Positions 18,630 through 21,399 of a stretch of 21,399 nt of DNA are shown here, piece after piece. Source of the stretch: Hamiltosporidium magnivora (Eukaryota; Microsporidia; Dubosqiidae). The notes below the pieces were generated by a model. The model worked only from the letters and a program-made list of their open reading frames with translations, was not told where the DNA came from and searched no databases. Every line of letters begins with the position of its first letter. The stretch's first letter is position 1. Made by a program: the position numbers and the translations under genes. The stretch is from positions 1 through 21,399 of the forward strand of contig PITI01000109.1 in NCBI GenBank assembly GCA_004325065.1, given 5' to 3'.

Positions 18630-20487
18630 TTAAAAGTTCGGAAATTTCAGATTTAAAATGCGTTTCAATCAAATATCTTTTCTTTTTGCCGGTTGGCGTA
18701 ATAAAATCTCCATAGAAACTAAAATCATTCTTAATAACAAACACTTTCTGAGGAATTTCATATTTCACGAGATATCCTTCTTTAAACTTTTTGTTGGCTA
18801 AATTTAGTATCTTAGTCATAACCTCAAAATCAGAAATAAGTTCATTTTTACAAACCACTAAAGCAACAACAAAATTTCTCATACAGTTCCCGGTAATCAA
18901 GATATCATCAATTATACCGCCTTTTAATAAAGATTCTACCTTTTCAGGCACAATATATTCACCGAGAGAGAGTTTAAAAATTTCTTTAATTCTTCCGATA
19001 ATTTTAAAATATCCATTTTCTATCTTCCCGATGTCCCCAGTTCGTAGCCATCCGTCTTTGGTATACAACCCAGAACAATCTTCTATCTTAAAATATCCTG
19101 GTGTAGTATTTAAACCTTTGATTAAAATTTCACCTCTATTGTCATTGAATACATTATTTTCTACGGTAGTACTATCAAGTTTGATTTGGTTCACAGGAAA
19201 TGGAACCCCTACAACCGATTCTTCGAAACAGTTGAGTGATTTAATAATATTTCCAGCACAAGCTTCTGTTTGTCCAAAACCTTCGACCACAGGACACGAA
19301 AATACCGCTTGAAAAAAATCCAACGCATCAGGATTCAACGGTGCTGAACCAGACAAAATTCCTTTAAATTGGCCTCCAAAGGACATTTTTATTTTATTGA
19401 ATATCAAAGTATCAAATATTCTGTGAGTATAAATTCCTTTCTTTGCTCTTAAAATTTTACTTTTTAATCCTTTTTTAAACAACCATCTAACAATAAAACC
19501 CTTTTCAGCTATTTTAGCCTCTATTTTTTCTTTAAAAACATCGAATACACGAGGAACGCCTACAAAAAAAGTTGGTTTGATTATATTTATGTCTTCAAGC
19601 AATAATTTTACATTTCCTCTATAAAATGCAATACGAGCTCTAGAATACAACATAAAAAATGTAAATATATGTTCCATTGCATGTGCCAAAGGCAAATACG
19701 ACATATAAACAGACTCTTCATTGATATCAAAAACCGTCTTTGTGGTTACAGCAACATCGTAACCAGTAATCATGGAAATAAAATTTTTGTGTGTTTGTAT
19801 CACTCCCTTAGGTTTATTAGTTGTTCCACTTGTATAACATATGGTAGCAATATCTTCTGTTTTTGGAAAATTTCTATTTACATCCACATCTATAATATTG
19901 GGATTATTTAATATTTCATTGTAAAAATATAATTTTATTTTTGAAAGCTCCATCTTTTTTACGAAACTATCGGGTAAATCATCATATGATATTATATGCG
20001 TTATTTTTGCGCCATAATTTCCCAAAACATTTCCAAAAAGCTCTTGTACCTTTTCTCCGGAACAGAAACATATGTTCATTTCAGTTTCATCTAAAATATG
20101 TTTCAATGATTCAATACCAAATGTAGAATATAAAGGACAGTTTATACAATTTGCCAAATACAATGCTTGTTCTGTTATAAGCCATTCTGGTCGATTTATA
20201 GAATAAATACCGATTATGCTTTTTTGGGGAACAAATGATTTTAAAAAACACGAAATTTTTTTAGCTTCAGAATATACAGTTTCAAATGTTGACCAAACAA
20301 TTTCGTTTTCAATAATTTTACCCAAAAACTCTTTTGTTGGATATTTCTTACTATTATATTCCATAAGTTCCAATACCGTAGAAAATCCTTCCTTGGTTTT
20401 ATATCTGTCTCCAATGTAGTTTTTATGTTGAAAAATACCATATTTTTCAACCATTTCGCATATTTCTTTTTTGTTTTGATAAGCCAT
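18625..20487 (-). CDS. Long-chain acyl-CoA synthetase, probably soluble, 620 aa
   Basis: Converts fatty acid, ATP and CoA to acyl-CoA; paralogue of the enzyme at 9225-11177. Motifs in order: P-loop YTSGTTNKPKGVI at residues 218-230 (Asn replaces the usual Gly after TT), YLPLAHAMEH at 264-273, PRVFDVFKEKIEA at 312-324, GGQFKGILSGSAPL at 371-384, EGFGQTEACAG at 402-412, DGWLRTGDIG at 478-487 (canonical), hinge GRIKEIFKLSLGEYIVPEKVE from 498, with FKLSxGEY as in other long-chain enzymes, and FITPTGKKKR at 595-604 with the likely catalytic lysine region. There is no hydrophobic N-terminus; it begins MAYQNKKEICEMVEKYG. The start is well placed: CCC immediately precedes the ATG. With no full fatty-acid synthesis visible here, the likely role is to activate scavenged host fatty acids for membrane lipids (inference). 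Confidence 0.95.
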   Translation of the reverse strand: MAYQNKKEICEMVEKYGIFQHKNYIGDRYKTKEGFSTVLELMEYNSKKYPTKEFLGKIIENEIVWSTFETVYSEAKKISCFLKSFVPQKSIIGIYSINRPEWLITEQALYLANCINCPLYSTFGIESLKHILDETEMNICFCSGEKVQELFGNVLGNYGAKITHIISYDDLPDSFVKKMELSKIKLYFYNEILNNPNIIDVDVNRNFPKTEDIATICYTSGTTNKPKGVIQTHKNFISMITGYDVAVTTKTVFDINEESVYMSYLPLAHAMEHIFTFFMLYSRARIAFYRGNVKLLLEDINIIKPTFFVGVPRVFDVFKEKIEAKIAEKGFIVRWLFKKGLKSKILRAKKGIYTHRIFDTLIFNKIKMSFGGQFKGILSGSAPLNPDALDFFQAVFSCPVVEGFGQTEACAGNIIKSLNCFEESVVGVPFPVNQIKLDSTTVENNVFNDNRGEILIKGLNTTPGYFKIEDCSGLYTKDGWLRTGDIGKIENGYFKIIGRIKEIFKLSLGEYIVPEKVESLLKGGIIDDILITGNCMRNFVVALVVCKNELISDFEVMTKILNLANKKFKEGYLVKYEIPQKVFVIKNDFSFYGDFITPTGKKKRYLIETHFKSEISELLK

Positions 20488-20490
20488 GGG
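20488..20490 (-). promoter_or_regulatory. CCC triplet directly before the start codon
   Basis: The minus strand reads TACACCCATGGCT, with CCC touching the ATG, in a flank that is otherwise almost only A and T. CCC or GGG just before start codons is a known microsporidian feature. It decides the start of the downstream gene and supports the taxonomic call. Confidence 0.55.
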
Positions 20491-21240
20491 TGTATTTTTT
20501 TAGATTATCTTTATCTTTAATTGGTATCTTAATTGTTAAAGCAACTAATAATAATAATAAAAGTATCTAAAATGGAATTTTTACTAATTTTTTTTTAAAA
20601 AAATATTATGTTGTTTTTAAACTATCATAATTTCATTAAAAGATACTAATTCATATCAAAATTATCAAAGATGAACATGTTTTTCTATTATAATGGATTT
20701 GGTTAAATTAAAATTAAAAAATATATGTAAGATCTAATATTAGTTTTAATTATTGAAAAATTAAACTTGAAAAATTTAAAGAAGTAAATTTCTTAAAAAT
20801 AACAGTGTATTAAATAAAAAAAAATATTCGCTAAATTTATATTTGAATTTTTATCAAATTATTGTAAAAAAATTAAAATATTTATTATTTTGGTAAATTA
20901 TAAATTTCTTTCTCACTTCATTGGTTTAATTTAGAAATTTAATAAATTAAAATTTAAACAAATTAAAAATTTATTTTTGGAAGAAAAATTATAGAACAAT
21001 AAAATAAGTTTTAAATATAAAAATAAAATTATTTTAATCACTGATAATTCTATTTTTGAAGATTATTAATTTTTTATTTGGTTTGTTAATAAATTCCACA
21101 AAATTTGACTTCTATATCATTTTTATTTGATTTTGTTTGCAATCTTGTGACATGGATACTATAAATATCTACTTTGCGGTTATTTTGTTTCGAAATCACT
21201 GTTTTCACGTAATAATACTTTCCTATTGGCATTGGTATTA
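20491..21240. other. Extremely AT-rich upstream flank
   Basis: Almost pure A/T with an (AAT)n-like stretch near 20546-20560. It holds the presumed promoter of the second acyl-CoA synthetase, but no motif can be singled out. No gene or RNA seen. Confidence 0.45.
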
Positions 21241-21243
21241 TTA

Positions 21244-21365
21244 CTTACACTGGGGCGCCATAGCTTGAAGAGCAAGTGCCTTCTTAACGATACTTTTCTA
21301 TTCTTCTCTACTTTACCCAAACTTCTCAATAACAGCACATTTGCTTTTATTAAATCTTTCTACCG
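21244..21365 (-). pseudogene. Possible coding relic running to the window edge
   Basis: A switch to more G/C-containing DNA coincides with a minus-strand frame reading VERFNKSKCAVIEKFG, then KSIVKKALALQAMAPQCK (ending near 21245), with two stops between. Family unknown. It may be the edge of another decayed element lying outside the window. Confidence 0.25.
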
Positions 21366-21399
21366 TCATCTAGCCATCATTTCCTCGATTTGCCCAAAC

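Noticed and set aside
18791..19312. 173-codon + frame
   Set aside because: Shadow on the opposite strand of the second acyl-CoA synthetase.

Overview
The window looks like a piece of a gene-poor, very AT-rich microsporidian genome (my inference, about 0.75). The support is: intronless genes of eukaryotic families (a kinesin and two long-chain acyl-CoA synthetases); a compact motor protein; a CCC triplet directly before one start codon, a known microsporidian feature; AATAAA signals on or just after stop codons; and decayed non-LTR retrotransposons. No rRNA, tRNA, CRISPR array or intact mobile element was seen.

Layout. 1-0.5 kb: a small membrane protein of unknown function (+). 0.5-4.8 kb: no intact gene. 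This stretch holds the decayed 3' end of an R4/Dong-type retrotransposon (about 2.64-3.50 kb, -) and a decayed coding repeat, block A (about 4.09-4.52 kb, -). 4.81-5.85 kb: an unrecognised 344-residue protein (+). 6.57-7.93 kb: an N-terminal-motor kinesin (+). 9.2-11.2 kb: a long-chain acyl-CoA synthetase with a hydrophobic N-terminus (-). 11.2-18.6 kb: no intact gene. It holds a 17-bp inverted repeat pair, a short tandem repeat, a weak coding relic, block B (about 14.28-14.70 kb, +, homologous to block A), and a long decayed LINE (about 15.49-17.56 kb, -) whose endonuclease-linker, reverse transcriptase and C-terminal motifs can still be read through many stops. 18.6-20.5 kb: a second acyl-CoA synthetase (-). 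20.5-21.4 kb: AT-rich flank ending in another short relic.

How the genes fit together. The two acyl-CoA synthetases are diverged paralogues on the same strand, separated by a stretch full of repeats. Both would activate fatty acids taken from the host or from lipid stores; one may be membrane-anchored and the other soluble. The kinesin serves microtubule transport or the spindle. There is no sign of operons. The main finding is that the apparently empty DNA is largely a graveyard of at least two kinds of non-LTR retroelement plus an unclassified repeat family, recognisable only by frame-by-frame translation. I found no convincing new multi-gene system.
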